DNA from: Caryophanales bacterium UBA7278
Lineage (GTDB): Bacteria; Bacillota_I; Bacilli_A; RFN20; CAG-826
DNA: 64,000 nt
Direction of reading: 5' to 3'
NCBI GenBank assembly: GCA_002472275.1
Contig: DKRQ01000022.1
Coordinates: 1 to 64,000, forward strand
Shown in pieces: positions 1 to 8,678 of the stretch. A program made the position numbers and the translations under genes. The notes below the pieces were generated by a model that was not told the origin of the DNA, ran no database searches, and saw only the letters and a list, made by a program, of their open reading frames with translations. Every line of letters begins with the position of its first letter. Position 1 is the first letter of the stretch.

Positions 1-29
1 AATTTGGTGTGCTGCTAGAAAATTTTTTA

Positions 30-56
30 GAAAAAGAAAACCACCCCCTTGGGGTG
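30..56 (-). terminator. Intrinsic terminator after the GntR gene
   Basis: On the minus strand a 5-bp GC-rich stem (CACCC/GGGTG, positions 42-56) is followed by a T-rich tract (A-rich bases 30-40 on the plus strand). It lies about 30 bases past the stop codon of the GntR gene. The bases to its left (1-29) are AT-rich and hold nothing I can name. Confidence 0.7.
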
Positions 57-84
57 AATTTTCATAAATTTTTCGTAAGCCCTT

Positions 85-456
85 TTATTCGCCCATTTCT
101 TCGTAGGCTTCTTTGACGATCTGTTGGAGCTCTTCGACGGTTAGATGGAGCCTTTTTGCTTCGATTAAGGACGCCTTTACATAGTAATCCTTGAAGTTCT
201 TCCTTCTTTCCTCGGTGAGCTTCTTGGCCGCGCCTTTTTTGACGAACATGCCTAGGCCCCTCTTTTTATAGGCTAAGCCCTCGTCCACCAAGACGTTCAT
301 GGCCTTGTTGACCGTGGCGATGTTGATCTTGTACTTATGCGAGATCGCGGTGGTGGAGGGGAGTTGCTCCTCTTCCTTTAGGTCACCGGTGAGGATGTGT
401 TCCTTTAATCCCTCGACGATGCGGATGTATATGGGCAGGCTTTCTTCTAGACTCAT
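85..456 (-). CDS. GntR family transcriptional regulator, YtrA-like
   Basis: This 123-residue protein is probably a one-domain DNA-binding repressor. Residues 8-75 form a winged helix-turn-helix typical of GntR proteins, with LPSTTAIS and IATVNKAMNVL as recognisable pieces. The C-terminal part is a short helical tail (80-123) rather than a large ligand domain, which is the layout of the YtrA subfamily, whose members are usually 120-130 residues and often control a neighbouring ABC transporter. No such transporter is visible here because the window begins just downstream. The start ATG follows TTAGGAG. It is divergent from the antiporter genes, so it may control them, itself, or genes to the left. 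Confidence 0.88.
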   Translation of the reverse strand: MSLEESLPIYIRIVEGLKEHILTGDLKEEEQLPSTTAISHKYKINIATVNKAMNVLVDEGLAYKKRGLGMFVKKGAAKKLTEERRKNFKDYYVKASLIEAKRLHLTVEELQQIVKEAYEEMGE

Positions 457-479
457 CTTAAACTCCTAACTGCTTAATT

Positions 480-508
480 ATTTAACTAGGTATGCGCGTT
501 CGATTCAA
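480..508 (-). promoter_or_regulatory. Promoter of the GntR gene
   Basis: On the minus strand TTGAAT (503-508) and TTAAAT (480-485) are separated by 17 bases, with a leader of about 20 bases to the start codon. This shares the 112-bp divergent gap with the small-protein/antiporter pair, whose own start is preceded by TAGAAT at 545-550. Confidence 0.5.
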
Positions 509-568
509 TAGACAACTAATCGCGCCCACGCGATAAAAGAGGTATAGAATGGTGGCCGAGGCAAGAAA

Positions 569-895
569 ATGATTGAACTGACCCTAGTGATGAAAGGCAC
601 CCCCGAAGCCTATAGGACCCTCGAGGAACTACGGGAGGAGGGCTACAACGCGACCGTCGTGACGACCGAATCGCTCCATCACGCGCTCGAATACAATCCG
701 GGCGACCATAACTTTATTACCCTGCGCCACCTGGAGCAGCAGGGGAACCTTGAAAGCGTCTTATGCGTCTTCCTCCTCAAAGAAGAGGAAGTCGAACAGG
801 TGAAACGCGTCATCCGCGAGTACACGCATGATTTCCAGAAGATAAAAGGATTCATGTACTCGCGCCCGATCGACGACTACGAAGGATCGATCTGA
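569..895 (+). CDS. Small cytosolic protein paired with an antiporter, possibly PII-like
   Basis: A 108-residue soluble protein of unknown function. It has no signal peptide or membrane segment. Its alternating beta/alpha pattern, starting with the hydrophobic strand MIELTLVMKG and containing a second strand VLCVFLL, suggests a ferredoxin-like fold such as that of PII or CutA regulators, but I see no diagnostic PII motif. It ends two bases before the antiporter start, so the two are almost surely cotranscribed and translationally coupled. A regulatory subunit of the transporter is the natural guess (inference). Confidence 0.6.
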   Translation: MIELTLVMKGTPEAYRTLEELREEGYNATVVTTESLHHALEYNPGDHNFITLRHLEQQGNLESVLCVFLLKEEEVEQVKRVIREYTHDFQKIKGFMYSRPIDDYEGSI

Positions 896-897
896 AC

Positions 898-2205
898 ATG
901 GAATTCCCCATTTTCGCCTATATCGCGATTCTTTTGCTTGCCGGGCTTCTTTCCTCGCGCTTAATGAAGGTCCTCCGCCTTCCTAACGTCACCGGCTACA
1001 TCATCACCGGCATCATCATGGGCCCCTTCGTCTTCGGGCTCTTCTTCAATTCCTTCACTTATGATGGCATCAAGGAAGGGGTCATCTTCCAGTTCGTATC
1101 CAAACTAGGTTGGGTATCGCAGGTCGCCCTCGGCTTCATCGCCTTCTCTATCGGCACCTCCTTCAAACCCCAGGTCCTAAAGACCCTAGGCAAAAGGGTG
1201 CTTATCATCACGGTTTTTGAGGCCTTTGGGGCGTCCCTCCTCGTGGTTTTGTCTCTTCTTGTGGCCCATTTTATCTTCCCCGAGCAAGTGAAGATCGAAC
1301 TCGTATTAACCCTAGGGGCCATCGCCTCGGCAACCGCCCCGGCGGCCACCCTCATGGTCATCCGTCAATACAATGCCCGTGGCAAGCTCGTCTCGACCCT
1401 TCTTCCCGTCGTGGCTTTGGACGACGCGGCGGCCCTCATCCTATTCGCCATCTTGTTCCAGATGGCCACTGCTTTAGCAGGGGGAGGCGAATTCTCCGCC
1501 TACAAGATGATCGGCAAACCCCTCATCGAGATTGCCTTGTCTTTAGGCATTGGGGCGGTATTAGGTTTGCTCGTGGTCTTCCTTAACCGCTTCTTCCTCT
1601 CTAGGAACAACCGCCTCATCATCTGCATCATGTCGATCTTCGCTTCGCTAGGGTTCTACATGCTTTTCAAGCAGCCCCAACTAGGCGGTTTTGAGCTATC
1701 CTCTTTGCTCATGTGCATGATGGCGGGCGCCTTCTACGCGTCCATGAGAAGCGACTCGGGCCGCACCTTCGACGTCATGGACCGCTTCACATCGCCGATC
1801 TATATGATGTTCTTCGTCCTTTCGGGTGCTTCTTTGGATTTATCCATCTTCTTCAACGAGAGGGGCTTATTTGTTTTGGCGATCGCGGGGGTTTACATCG
1901 TCTCCCGCGTGGGCGGCAAATGGCTTGGCGCCTTTACGGGGGCCGCGATCTCCAAATGCGAGCCCGAGGTAAAGAAATACCTGGGCTTTGCCCTTATTCC
2001 TCAAGCGGGTGTCGCGATTGGCTTAGCGACCACCGCGTCGAACCTATTCTCCTCTAACCCCGCGACCGCGGAGTCGGGGGCGCTAGTCCTCGCCATCGTT
2101 TTGACTTCGACGCTCGTCTATGAGCTCGTCGGCCCGATGGTCTCTAAGTTCGCCCTCGAAAAGGCAGGGCAAATCCCTCACGAAGAGGCACCTGCCACCA
2201 AATAG
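898..2205 (+). CDS. CPA2-type monovalent cation:proton antiporter
   Basis: A 435-residue membrane protein with about 12-13 hydrophobic segments, matching the Na+/H+ exchanger (KefB/NapA, CPA2) fold. The N-terminal segment followed by LPNVTGYIITGIIMGP is the conserved family start. The paired acidic residues in VVALDDAAALILF correspond to the DD motif of electrogenic CPA2 antiporters. There is no C-terminal TrkA-N/RCK domain of the kind found in Kef channels, so regulation may come from the small protein encoded just upstream. Likely role: exchange of Na+ or K+ for protons to hold internal pH. The ion specificity cannot be read from sequence. Confidence 0.88.
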   Translation: MEFPIFAYIAILLLAGLLSSRLMKVLRLPNVTGYIITGIIMGPFVFGLFFNSFTYDGIKEGVIFQFVSKLGWVSQVALGFIAFSIGTSFKPQVLKTLGKRVLIITVFEAFGASLLVVLSLLVAHFIFPEQVKIELVLTLGAIASATAPAATLMVIRQYNARGKLVSTLLPVVALDDAAALILFAILFQMATALAGGGEFSAYKMIGKPLIEIALSLGIGAVLGLLVVFLNRFFLSRNNRLIICIMSIFASLGFYMLFKQPQLGGFELSSLLMCMMAGAFYASMRSDSGRTFDVMDRFTSPIYMMFFVLSGASLDLSIFFNERGLFVLAIAGVYIVSRVGGKWLGAFTGAAISKCEPEVKKYLGFALIPQAGVAIGLATTASNLFSSNPATAESGALVLAIVLTSTLVYELVGPMVSKFALEKAGQIPHEEAPATK

Positions 2206-2239
2206 AAGCGTTTCCTTTCCCTAGTCCCTTCCCTTTAGG

Positions 2240-2245
2240 GATAAT
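2240..2245 (+). promoter_or_regulatory. -10 box (GATAAT) six bases before the esterase start
   Basis: GATAAT is separated from the ATG by AGGGGT only. The transcript would begin at or next to the start codon. One of the short-leader starts discussed in the findings. Confidence 0.4.
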
Positions 2246-2251
2246 AGGGGT

Positions 2252-4102
2252 ATGGAAAAAAGCAAAAGCCACAAGATATTCTTCACCTTCTTCCCCTTGG
2301 TCTTCTTGATCCTAGGGGGCATCACGATCTTCTACCTAGACCTAGCCGGGGGACCCGTTTGGACACTCGTTTTAGGCATATCCATGATCGTGGTCCTACT
2401 ATTGGGATCCTTGCTTTTGCTTAACGCAAAGGCGGGCATCCGTTTCATCCCCTGGGTCCTATTCATCGTGGGCGCGGTCGTCATCGCCTTTGCGGCCAAG
2501 CCCGACGTGCTTCCTAAGCCGGCGGTAAGGAACGCCAATCCCGAGAAAACCGCGGTTTTGGCCATTAGGGATGGCAATATCCAAGGCGTCTATAACGAGG
2601 ACAAGTCCGTCGAGGTATACGCGGGTATCCCCTACGCGGAAGTGCCCGCGAGATGGAAGGAGCCGGTGAAGCCCACCCCGTGGACCGGCGTGAAGGATTG
2701 CTCTTATTTCGCCCCGAAGTCTTATCAACAGGCCTCCAACCGTGTCGTCGATAGCGTCATCGACATCTACGCCGAGAGAGGCTGGCATCCCGATTTCACG
2801 ATGTACCCCGAGCAGGAAAGGTCGGAGGATTCGCTTTTCCTTAACGTATGGAAGCCCGCCTCGGCGACGCTAGATTCCAAACTGCCCGTCCTTTTCTATA
2901 TCCATGGCGGTTCTTTGACCGGCGGCACCTCCGCCGGGGACGACTATAACGGGGAGACCTTCGCCCGTAATGGCGTTTTGATGATCACGATTGCCTACCG
3001 CCTAGGGGTATTCGGCTATTTCGCCCATCCTGATCTAGCCGCCGAATCTCCTAACGGGACGACCGGCAACTATGGGCTATTAGACCAAATCGAGGCCTTG
3101 AAGTGGGCTAGGGACAACGTCGCTAGTTTCGGCGGCGATCCCGACAACATCACGATCGCTGGCGAATCGGCCGGGTCTAGCTCGGTATCCGCCCTTTGCG
3201 CGTCTCCGCTTTGCAAAGAAGGAGGGAAGTCCCTCTTCAAAAACGCGATCGGGGAATCCTCCTCTTTGGCGGTGCAAGAAGCTCCTCATACCTTTAGGAC
3301 CAAAGAGGCCGCGATGGACATGGGAAAGAAGATCATGGACGAGTTCGGGTGCAAATCCATTGAGGAACTGCGCAAAATCCCCGCGGAGAAGCTAGTGAAC
3401 ACCAAGTTCAAGAACTCAGCGATGACCCTAGATCCCTACGCGCTTCCTAAGACCCCCTATGAGGTCTATAAGGAAGGTAATTCCAATGAGACTAATCTTC
3501 TCCATGGCTATAACGTGAGGGAGGCCGATGCCTTCGTGGTCCCCGAGACCCTATTTAGCCCGACGAACAAAAGCAACATCAAGGAAAGGCTTGCCAAGAC
3601 ATTCGGGGACAATATCGCCGAGAAGATGTGCCTTGCCTATGCGGATAAGATCGAGAAAGACGCCTTCTCCGCCTATAACGAGATCATCTCCGTCTATTGG
3701 TTCATCTATCCCCATCATTCCTGGTCTAGCCTCGCGGTCGCGGAAGGGAAGAAGGTCTACCGTTACCAGTTCCTAAAGGAAAACGGGTATTACGGGACCT
3801 ACCATTCGGGCGAGATCATCTACGCCTATGGCAATCTCTACCGTTCCCGTCATGGCTTTGCCTATAACGACAAGGACAAGGAATTGTCCAATAGGATGGT
3901 CACCTATTGGACCTCCTTCGTTAAGACGGGCAGCCCTAACCCCACGGGAGAGGCGATCACTTGGGAGCCTTGCCTAGCGGATCAGCAGAAGGTCATGGGG
4001 CTAGGGGAGGAAGTGAAGATGATCCCTGATCCCTACACCCCTCTATATCCTCTAATAGAGGAATTCATGAACCTGCCGCCTAGCGAAAGGCCGAAGGCAT
4101 AA
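2252..4102 (+). CDS. Membrane-anchored type B carboxylesterase
   Basis: A 616-residue alpha/beta-hydrolase of the carboxylesterase type B (cholinesterase) family. Residues 1-90 form about three membrane segments, and the remainder is the hydrolase domain. Seen directly: the entry motif EDSLFLNVW, the oxyanion-hole HGGSLTGG, the nucleophile elbow GESAGS with Ser306, and the catalytic His518 in the motif YHSGE. The enzyme should therefore be active on carboxylic esters, but the substrate is unknown. The N-terminal multi-span anchor is unusual, since most bacterial members are soluble or carry a simple signal peptide. Monocistronic: a short-leader promoter lies in front and a terminator behind. 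Confidence 0.9.
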   Translation: MEKSKSHKIFFTFFPLVFLILGGITIFYLDLAGGPVWTLVLGISMIVVLLLGSLLLLNAKAGIRFIPWVLFIVGAVVIAFAAKPDVLPKPAVRNANPEKTAVLAIRDGNIQGVYNEDKSVEVYAGIPYAEVPARWKEPVKPTPWTGVKDCSYFAPKSYQQASNRVVDSVIDIYAERGWHPDFTMYPEQERSEDSLFLNVWKPASATLDSKLPVLFYIHGGSLTGGTSAGDDYNGETFARNGVLMITIAYRLGVFGYFAHPDLAAESPNGTTGNYGLLDQIEALKWARDNVASFGGDPDNITIAGESAGSSSVSALCASPLCKEGGKSLFKNAIGESSSLAVQEAPHTFRTKEAAMDMGKKIMDEFGCKSIEELRKIPAEKLVNTKFKNSAMTLDPYALPKTPYEVYKEGNSNETNLLHGYNVREADAFVVPETLFSPTNKSNIKERLAKTFGDNIAEKMCLAYADKIEKDAFSAYNEIISVYWFIYPHHSWSSLAVAEGKKVYRYQFLKENGYYGTYHSGEIIYAYGNLYRSRHGFAYNDKDKELSNRMVTYWTSFVKTGSPNPTGEAITWEPCLADQQKVMGLGEEVKMIPDPYTPLYPLIEEFMNLPPSERPKA

Positions 4103-4109
4103 ACCATGA

Positions 4110-4142
4110 CCCCCATCCCCAAAACGGGAGTGGGGGTTTTAT
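4110..4142 (+). terminator. Intrinsic terminator after the esterase gene
   Basis: CCCCCATCCCC, loop AAAA, then CGGGAGTGGGGG and TTTTAT. The strong stem and U-tract sit 8 bases past the stop codon. Confidence 0.85.
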
Positions 4143-4184
4143 AAATAAATGCGCCCGTGTGGCATTCTTGTGCGCCCGCTCCGT

Positions 4185-4190
4185 TATAAT
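4185..4190 (+). promoter_or_regulatory. -10 box TATAAT
   Basis: A perfect TATAAT lies 36 bases before the ATG of the 553-residue protein. No good -35 is visible at 17 bases. The leader contains CAGGAAAA as a ribosome site. Confidence 0.5.
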
Positions 4191-4226
4191 GTTGCCGTTA
4201 TCTAGAAAAGCAGGAAAAAAACAACC

Positions 4227-5888
4227 ATGGGAAGAATCTACGAATCCATCCGCAAAGACATTGAGAAACTTCGTCAAATCGACGAGGCCCTCAAAAACCA
4301 TCAACCCGTCAGCATGGACCAAATCCTCGACACCGCGATCGCCCTCGAGAAAGTCCAATACGTCCTCGCCTACATCGAGCACGAGGAGCCGGAATTGCTC
4401 CAAGACACCGTCTTCCTCCCACAGGGGGATATGGTGAATTTCAACGTCCCCAATAACTTCGAGGATATGGTGGACGAATGGGAAGACGCGCTAGGGGAGG
4501 AAAGGACTAATGTTGCCATCAGGCATTTGGACCTGCAGACCAAAGAAGAGGCCTACGTCCCCGAAATCACCCCCCATGACCCGCAGGGCTATTTCGAATA
4601 CGTCACGGGCACGATGAACCGCGTCGCAAGCGTCTCCGCCCGGGGACACTTCGGCATCTCCAAAGAAGGCGTCGGGGCCCTCGCGGTCTCGGCCCAGCAG
4701 GAATTCTACAAAGTGGCCTCGCAGCAAAACTTCGCCTATAACCCCAACAGCAACGACCAAGTTTACGACTTCCTCCGCGACCCCGTGACCTACGTGGTCA
4801 ACGCCAACCGCGTGCAAATGAGGCTCGAGGACAAAGACGAAAGGGACGTTTACTACGACACCATGGGGGAAGAGACCCAGCAGATCCTTGCTAACATGCC
4901 TAATAACAACTTCCAAACCGCCTCCCAGGACCTACGGAACAATTACCCGGTCGCAAGGTCCATGGATCCCCTTTTGAAGGCGGAGTGGAAGGTCAAGGAC
5001 GTCGCCACGGGCATCAAGGAAAGCGTCGAGAAATATAGGGCCGAAAAATTCAAGGCCAAAAACGCGCCTTCAATGGGCGAGTTCCTCTCCGACGCCAAGG
5101 ACAAGACCGCTGACATCGTGCTAGACCACGCGATCACGCTTGGGGACGACGCGGACAGCCAGTTCATCAAGTCCTTCATCGAAAACCCCGTTAAGGCGAT
5201 GGAGAAGCACTATACGGACCTGTCCCATACCCAGAGTGGCCGCTTTGGCAACAATCAAGCCAAGGCGAGGGATATGGCCGAGGAGATGGCTAACTATCAG
5301 CAAGCTAGGGCTAACAAAGTCGATCGTTACGCCGCTTTGGAGGCGAGGAGGAAAGAACACTTCGAGACCTTCTTCAACGAGCATAACCCCCATTTCGACC
5401 CGGCCCGTTTCAAAAGCCGCTTCGCGGGCAACGCCTTCGAACGCTTCCTAGGCCGCACCTCCAAGGAGTGGACCGATTTGTCCAACTACGTCGATAGCTG
5501 GAAGAACATCGGGGAAAACCGCGACCTCGATAAGGCGGCTGATCTCGCCTCCAAATACCTTAAGCACAAATTCCCCGACGTCGATCCTAAGGACGTCACC
5601 CCCGAGATGGTCGCGGGCCTCCGCGGCGCGGGCAAGGATAGGGGTGCCTTCTGCCTCACCCTCGTCCAAGGGCAACTGGAGTCCAAAGAGGAGATGAACC
5701 AGCATATCTACGATGAGGCTAACGCCGCCTTCGACGGGTATGAGACGAGGCTTCATCGCGGGGAGAACTTCCAGGACGTGCTGGCTAACGACATCAACGC
5801 GGAGCATCGCGATAACGCGGAGCCACAAAACGACGAGGAGGAGATCAACACGAACCTCATCGTCCAGCACGAAAACGAGCTCGAATAA
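4227..5888 (+). CDS. Unrecognised 553-residue soluble protein
   Basis: I do not recognise this protein. It is highly charged and mostly helical, without signal peptide, membrane segment, nucleotide-binding loop or obvious catalytic motif. Residues 1-60 look like a helical hairpin. A middle part (about 100-230) is rich in Asn, Gln and aromatic residues. Residues 260-420 are Lys/Glu-rich and may be coiled coil. The last 40 residues are acidic. Codon use resembles its neighbours, so recent transfer is not evident. It has its own -10 box and a strong terminator, so it is a single-gene unit. It could be a lineage-specific cytosolic or structural protein, or a phage-derived remnant. No function is assigned. 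Confidence 0.75.
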   Translation: MGRIYESIRKDIEKLRQIDEALKNHQPVSMDQILDTAIALEKVQYVLAYIEHEEPELLQDTVFLPQGDMVNFNVPNNFEDMVDEWEDALGEERTNVAIRHLDLQTKEEAYVPEITPHDPQGYFEYVTGTMNRVASVSARGHFGISKEGVGALAVSAQQEFYKVASQQNFAYNPNSNDQVYDFLRDPVTYVVNANRVQMRLEDKDERDVYYDTMGEETQQILANMPNNNFQTASQDLRNNYPVARSMDPLLKAEWKVKDVATGIKESVEKYRAEKFKAKNAPSMGEFLSDAKDKTADIVLDHAITLGDDADSQFIKSFIENPVKAMEKHYTDLSHTQSGRFGNNQAKARDMAEEMANYQQARANKVDRYAALEARRKEHFETFFNEHNPHFDPARFKSRFAGNAFERFLGRTSKEWTDLSNYVDSWKNIGENRDLDKAADLASKYLKHKFPDVDPKDVTPEMVAGLRGAGKDRGAFCLTLVQGQLESKEEMNQHIYDEANAAFDGYETRLHRGENFQDVLANDINAEHRDNAEPQNDEEEINTNLIVQHENELE

Positions 5889-5902
5889 GATTAGCCCAAA
5901 GC

Positions 5903-5937
5903 AAAAGCCTTCCTCCTAGTCGGGGGAAGGCCATTTT
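5903..5937. terminator. Bidirectional terminator between convergent units
   Basis: A 10-bp stem (GCCTTCCTCC with GGGGGAAGGC, 907-931) is flanked by AAAA on the left and ATTTTC on the right, so it can end both the plus-strand gene and the minus-strand Opp operon. Confidence 0.85.
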
Positions 5938-5959
5938 CTTTAGGCTAGGACCTATAGGC

Positions 5960-6424
5960 TTATTCGGCCTTAGGCTCTTCTTCCTTCTTCTCTTCTTCCT
6001 TAGACTCTTCAGTCGCAGGGGCCTTAGGGGCCTTTTTGAGGAGCTTGATGAACTTGATGTTCTCCTTGATGAGGAAGACGTCGATCAAGATGGTGAGAAC
6101 CAAGGAGATGGAGGCGATGATCCAGGCGTAGGTCGCAGGCTTGCCATTAAGGGTATTCATGAGTTCACCAACGAATGCGCCGACGACGAGAAGGCTATTT
6201 AGGCCATGCCCGAGGAAGGACACGGGCGCGTAGGCCTTGGGGAGCTTCGTGTAGAAGACGTGGCTCGTGATAAGGGCCGCCAAAGCGAGGACGACGATCA
6301 CGACGCAGACGATCGAGATGGCCGCGCCGTGGATGTTAAGCACCATCGGGCAGAGGATGCCGCCGAATAGCCACACGATGTAGGCGCCGAAGTAGCAACG
6401 GCTAAGGGCTCTATTTTTCTTCAT
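5960..6424 (-). CDS. Four-span membrane protein at the end of the Opp operon
   Basis: A 154-residue protein with about four hydrophobic segments (near 10-30, 38-58, 68-90 and 100-122) and a strongly charged C-terminal tail made almost only of Lys, Glu, Ala and Pro. It has no match I can name. It starts 12 bases after the preceding gene of the Opp operon, behind an AAGGAG ribosome site, so it is cotranscribed. The cytosolic charged tail might dock to the transporter or simply be a low-complexity end. Function unknown. Confidence 0.7.
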   Translation of the reverse strand: MKKNRALSRCYFGAYIVWLFGGILCPMVLNIHGAAISIVCVVIVVLALAALITSHVFYTKLPKAYAPVSFLGHGLNSLLVVGAFVGELMNTLNGKPATYAWIIASISLVLTILIDVFLIKENIKFIKLLKKAPKAPATEESKEEEKKEEEPKAE

Positions 6425-6436
6425 GGTTTTGCTCCT

Positions 6437-7687
6437 TTATAGGCTTATCGCCTCATATTCGCTTCCTGACGCGAATTGGAATTTGGATTTGGCTTGCTCG
6501 CTTTGATAGGCGGTTTTGCTCGCGAACGTGACGAGCATCGCGCCAGGCTTAGCAAGGGCTTTGGCCTCTTCTATGGTCTCCGCCTCATTGAAGCTTACTA
6601 GGCTCGTGGCCCCGTCTAGGAGGTCGCCCTCATAGATGAGGAAGGTGGAGGAGAAGAGGTTATGGGGCAACCCGGTCTTGATGTTTAGGCCTAGGTGCCG
6701 GTGGTAGGTGACCCCGTCTTTAAGCAGCTCATAAGAAGGGTTGCTCACGTTTGGGTCCTCGGTGAAGGTGAAGTGTCTTTCCCCTAGGAGGGTATAGTCA
6801 CCTTTGATGTCGAAGGCGCCGAAGGCAAATGCCTTCTTCTCCTTGTAATCGATGGCCTTCGCCGTCGTTTCCTGCTCGTTAGCTAAACTCTTGAAGAAGC
6901 CTTTTTGGGTGAACAGGACCCCGTTTTTGTAGCCTTCGCGATTGAAGACGGTAGCGACTTCATTGAGCACGTAGGCGTCATGGAGGGAGTTAAGGGAGAT
7001 AACGGGGGTGCTATCTAGCTCATACTCGCTCCGGAAGGCCTTGTAGGCCTCCGAGATGGAGAGGTTCACTATCCCTTCACCTTTGAAGGTGAGGGAGTAG
7101 TTAGTGGGGTCATTGACGATCGCGGCGGCCTTTTTGATGTAGGTGTCGGCGACCGGGTTATTGAGGGGGTCATTTTCCGCATAGGCGGCGGGCGATCCAT
7201 TGAGGATGTCCGACCACGCCTCGAATAGGGGGGCGGCGAAGAGGGAGAAGTTATTGTCCTCTAGGCTCCGCTTGTAGGCGTCTTGGAGAGTTAGATACAC
7301 CCTCTCGTCCACCTTGACGTCGGTCCCTAGGCCCTGGTTTACCCTGGCGATCGAGCTATAGGCCTCGTAGGTCTTCTTCTCGTCGAAGCGGTAACTTGCG
7401 GCCCTTAGGGATTCGTTTAGGAGGTTGGTCATCGCGTTTTTCTTCGCCTTGACCTGTCCTGAGTCCCCATCGATATAGAAGGAACCTTGGACGCCTAGGT
7501 AATTGAAGGGGTTTTCCTTATCAGGACTCGCGGTGATCGTGTAGACGCCGGGGTCCGCCCGGAACATCTGCGCGATAGCGAAGCCGATCGCGGTGAGTCC
7601 CCCGATGAATAGGGCGATGACCAAGACGACCCTCAGGGTGAAGTGCTTACGCGATACCGCGATTTCCCTGGGTTCGTCGTGCGCCAT
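6437..7687 (-). CDS. Single-span extracytoplasmic protein of the Opp operon
   Basis: A 416-residue protein of unknown function. An N-terminal cytoplasmic stretch of about 20 residues is followed by one membrane segment (about 22-44) and a large outer domain. The outer part has no lipobox and no recognised catalytic motif. The ATG overlaps the oppF stop codon (TAATG), with GAGAGGG as ribosome site, so translation is coupled to the ATPase gene. An accessory subunit of the peptide transporter, for example one assisting substrate delivery, is an inference from position only. Confidence 0.72.
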   Translation of the reverse strand: MAHDEPREIAVSRKHFTLRVVLVIALFIGGLTAIGFAIAQMFRADPGVYTITASPDKENPFNYLGVQGSFYIDGDSGQVKAKKNAMTNLLNESLRAASYRFDEKKTYEAYSSIARVNQGLGTDVKVDERVYLTLQDAYKRSLEDNNFSLFAAPLFEAWSDILNGSPAAYAENDPLNNPVADTYIKKAAAIVNDPTNYSLTFKGEGIVNLSISEAYKAFRSEYELDSTPVISLNSLHDAYVLNEVATVFNREGYKNGVLFTQKGFFKSLANEQETTAKAIDYKEKKAFAFGAFDIKGDYTLLGERHFTFTEDPNVSNPSYELLKDGVTYHRHLGLNIKTGLPHNLFSSTFLIYEGDLLDGATSLVSFNEAETIEEAKALAKPGAMLVTFASKTAYQSEQAKSKFQFASGSEYEAISL

Positions 7688-8676
7688 TATTTGCCCTCTC
7701 TGGCCGCTTTGTACTTCTCGATCTCCGAGGGCGAGCCGTAGACGAAGTGGCCATGGCCGATGTCGACGAGGCTAGGCTCTTCCACGGAGTAATCGTGCAC
7801 GGAGGGATCATAGACGAAGAGTTCCTTTTCCTTCTCAAGGATCGGGTCGGGGATGGGGATCGCCGACATGAGGGACTTGGTGTAGGGGTGAAGGGGATGG
7901 GCGAATAGCTCTTCGGTCTCCGCGACCTCGACGATCTTTCCTAGGTGGATGACGACGATGCGGTCGGAGATGAAGCGCACGATCGAGAGGTCGTGGGCGA
8001 TGAAGAGGTAGGTGAGGCCCCTCTCCCTCTGGAACTTCTTAAGAAGGTTGAGGACTTGGGCGCGGATGGAGACGTCGAGGGCGGAGATGGGCTCGTCCGC
8101 GACGATGAATTCGGGCTCCATGACGACGGAACGGGCGATGCCGACACGCTGCCTCTGACCACCGGAGAACTCGTGTGGGTAACGGGTGAGGTGCTCAGGG
8201 AGCAAGCCGACGTCGGTGATGGCCTTCTCGACCTTCTCGACGCGTTCCTTGTCGTCTTTATAGAGTTTGAAGTTGATGAGGCCTTCCGAGATGATGTACT
8301 CGATCGTGGCCCTCTCGTTAAGGGAGGCGGCGGGGTCTTGGAAGATCATCTGGATCTTGCGGACGAGTTCCCTCGCCTCTTTGCGGGGCATCTTGCCCGA
8401 GATTTTGCGGCCCTTGTAGTAGATCGCGCCGGCCGAGCAAGGATTGATGCGCACGATGGCGCGGCCAATCGTGGTCTTGCCCGAGCCTGACTCGCCTACT
8501 AGGGAGACCGTTTCGCCTTTGTGGATGTCGAAGTTCGCGTCGGAGACGGCTTTGAATTGCTTCCTGCCGGAACCGAAGGTGATGTCGACGTGGCGGATGG
8601 AAAGGACGGGGTCACCCTCTTGATAGGGGATTTCGGCGGGGAAGTCCGCCGGGTTGTACTTCTTTTCTTCTGCCAT
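7687..8676 (-). CDS. oppF: Oligopeptide ABC transporter ATP-binding protein OppF
   Basis: One of the two ATPases that power oligopeptide import. Seen: Walker A GESGSGKT near residues 61-68, Q-loop IFQDPAASLN, signature HEFSGGQRQR, Walker B FIVADEP, switch His in IAHDLS, and the C-terminal oligopeptide-transporter extension with HPLHPYTKSLMSAIP. The length of 329 residues is normal, in contrast to its partner OppD. Two ATGs are possible. The one at 8676 is chosen because AGGAG lies seven bases before it. The other, at 8682, overlaps the oppD stop but sits on top of the ribosome site. Confidence 0.95.
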   Translation of the reverse strand: MAEEKKYNPADFPAEIPYQEGDPVLSIRHVDITFGSGRKQFKAVSDANFDIHKGETVSLVGESGSGKTTIGRAIVRINPCSAGAIYYKGRKISGKMPRKEARELVRKIQMIFQDPAASLNERATIEYIISEGLINFKLYKDDKERVEKVEKAITDVGLLPEHLTRYPHEFSGGQRQRVGIARSVVMEPEFIVADEPISALDVSIRAQVLNLLKKFQRERGLTYLFIAHDLSIVRFISDRIVVIHLGKIVEVAETEELFAHPLHPYTKSLMSAIPIPDPILEKEKELFVYDPSVHDYSVEEPSLVDIGHGHFVYGSPSEIEKYKAAREGK

Positions 8677-8678
8677 GG

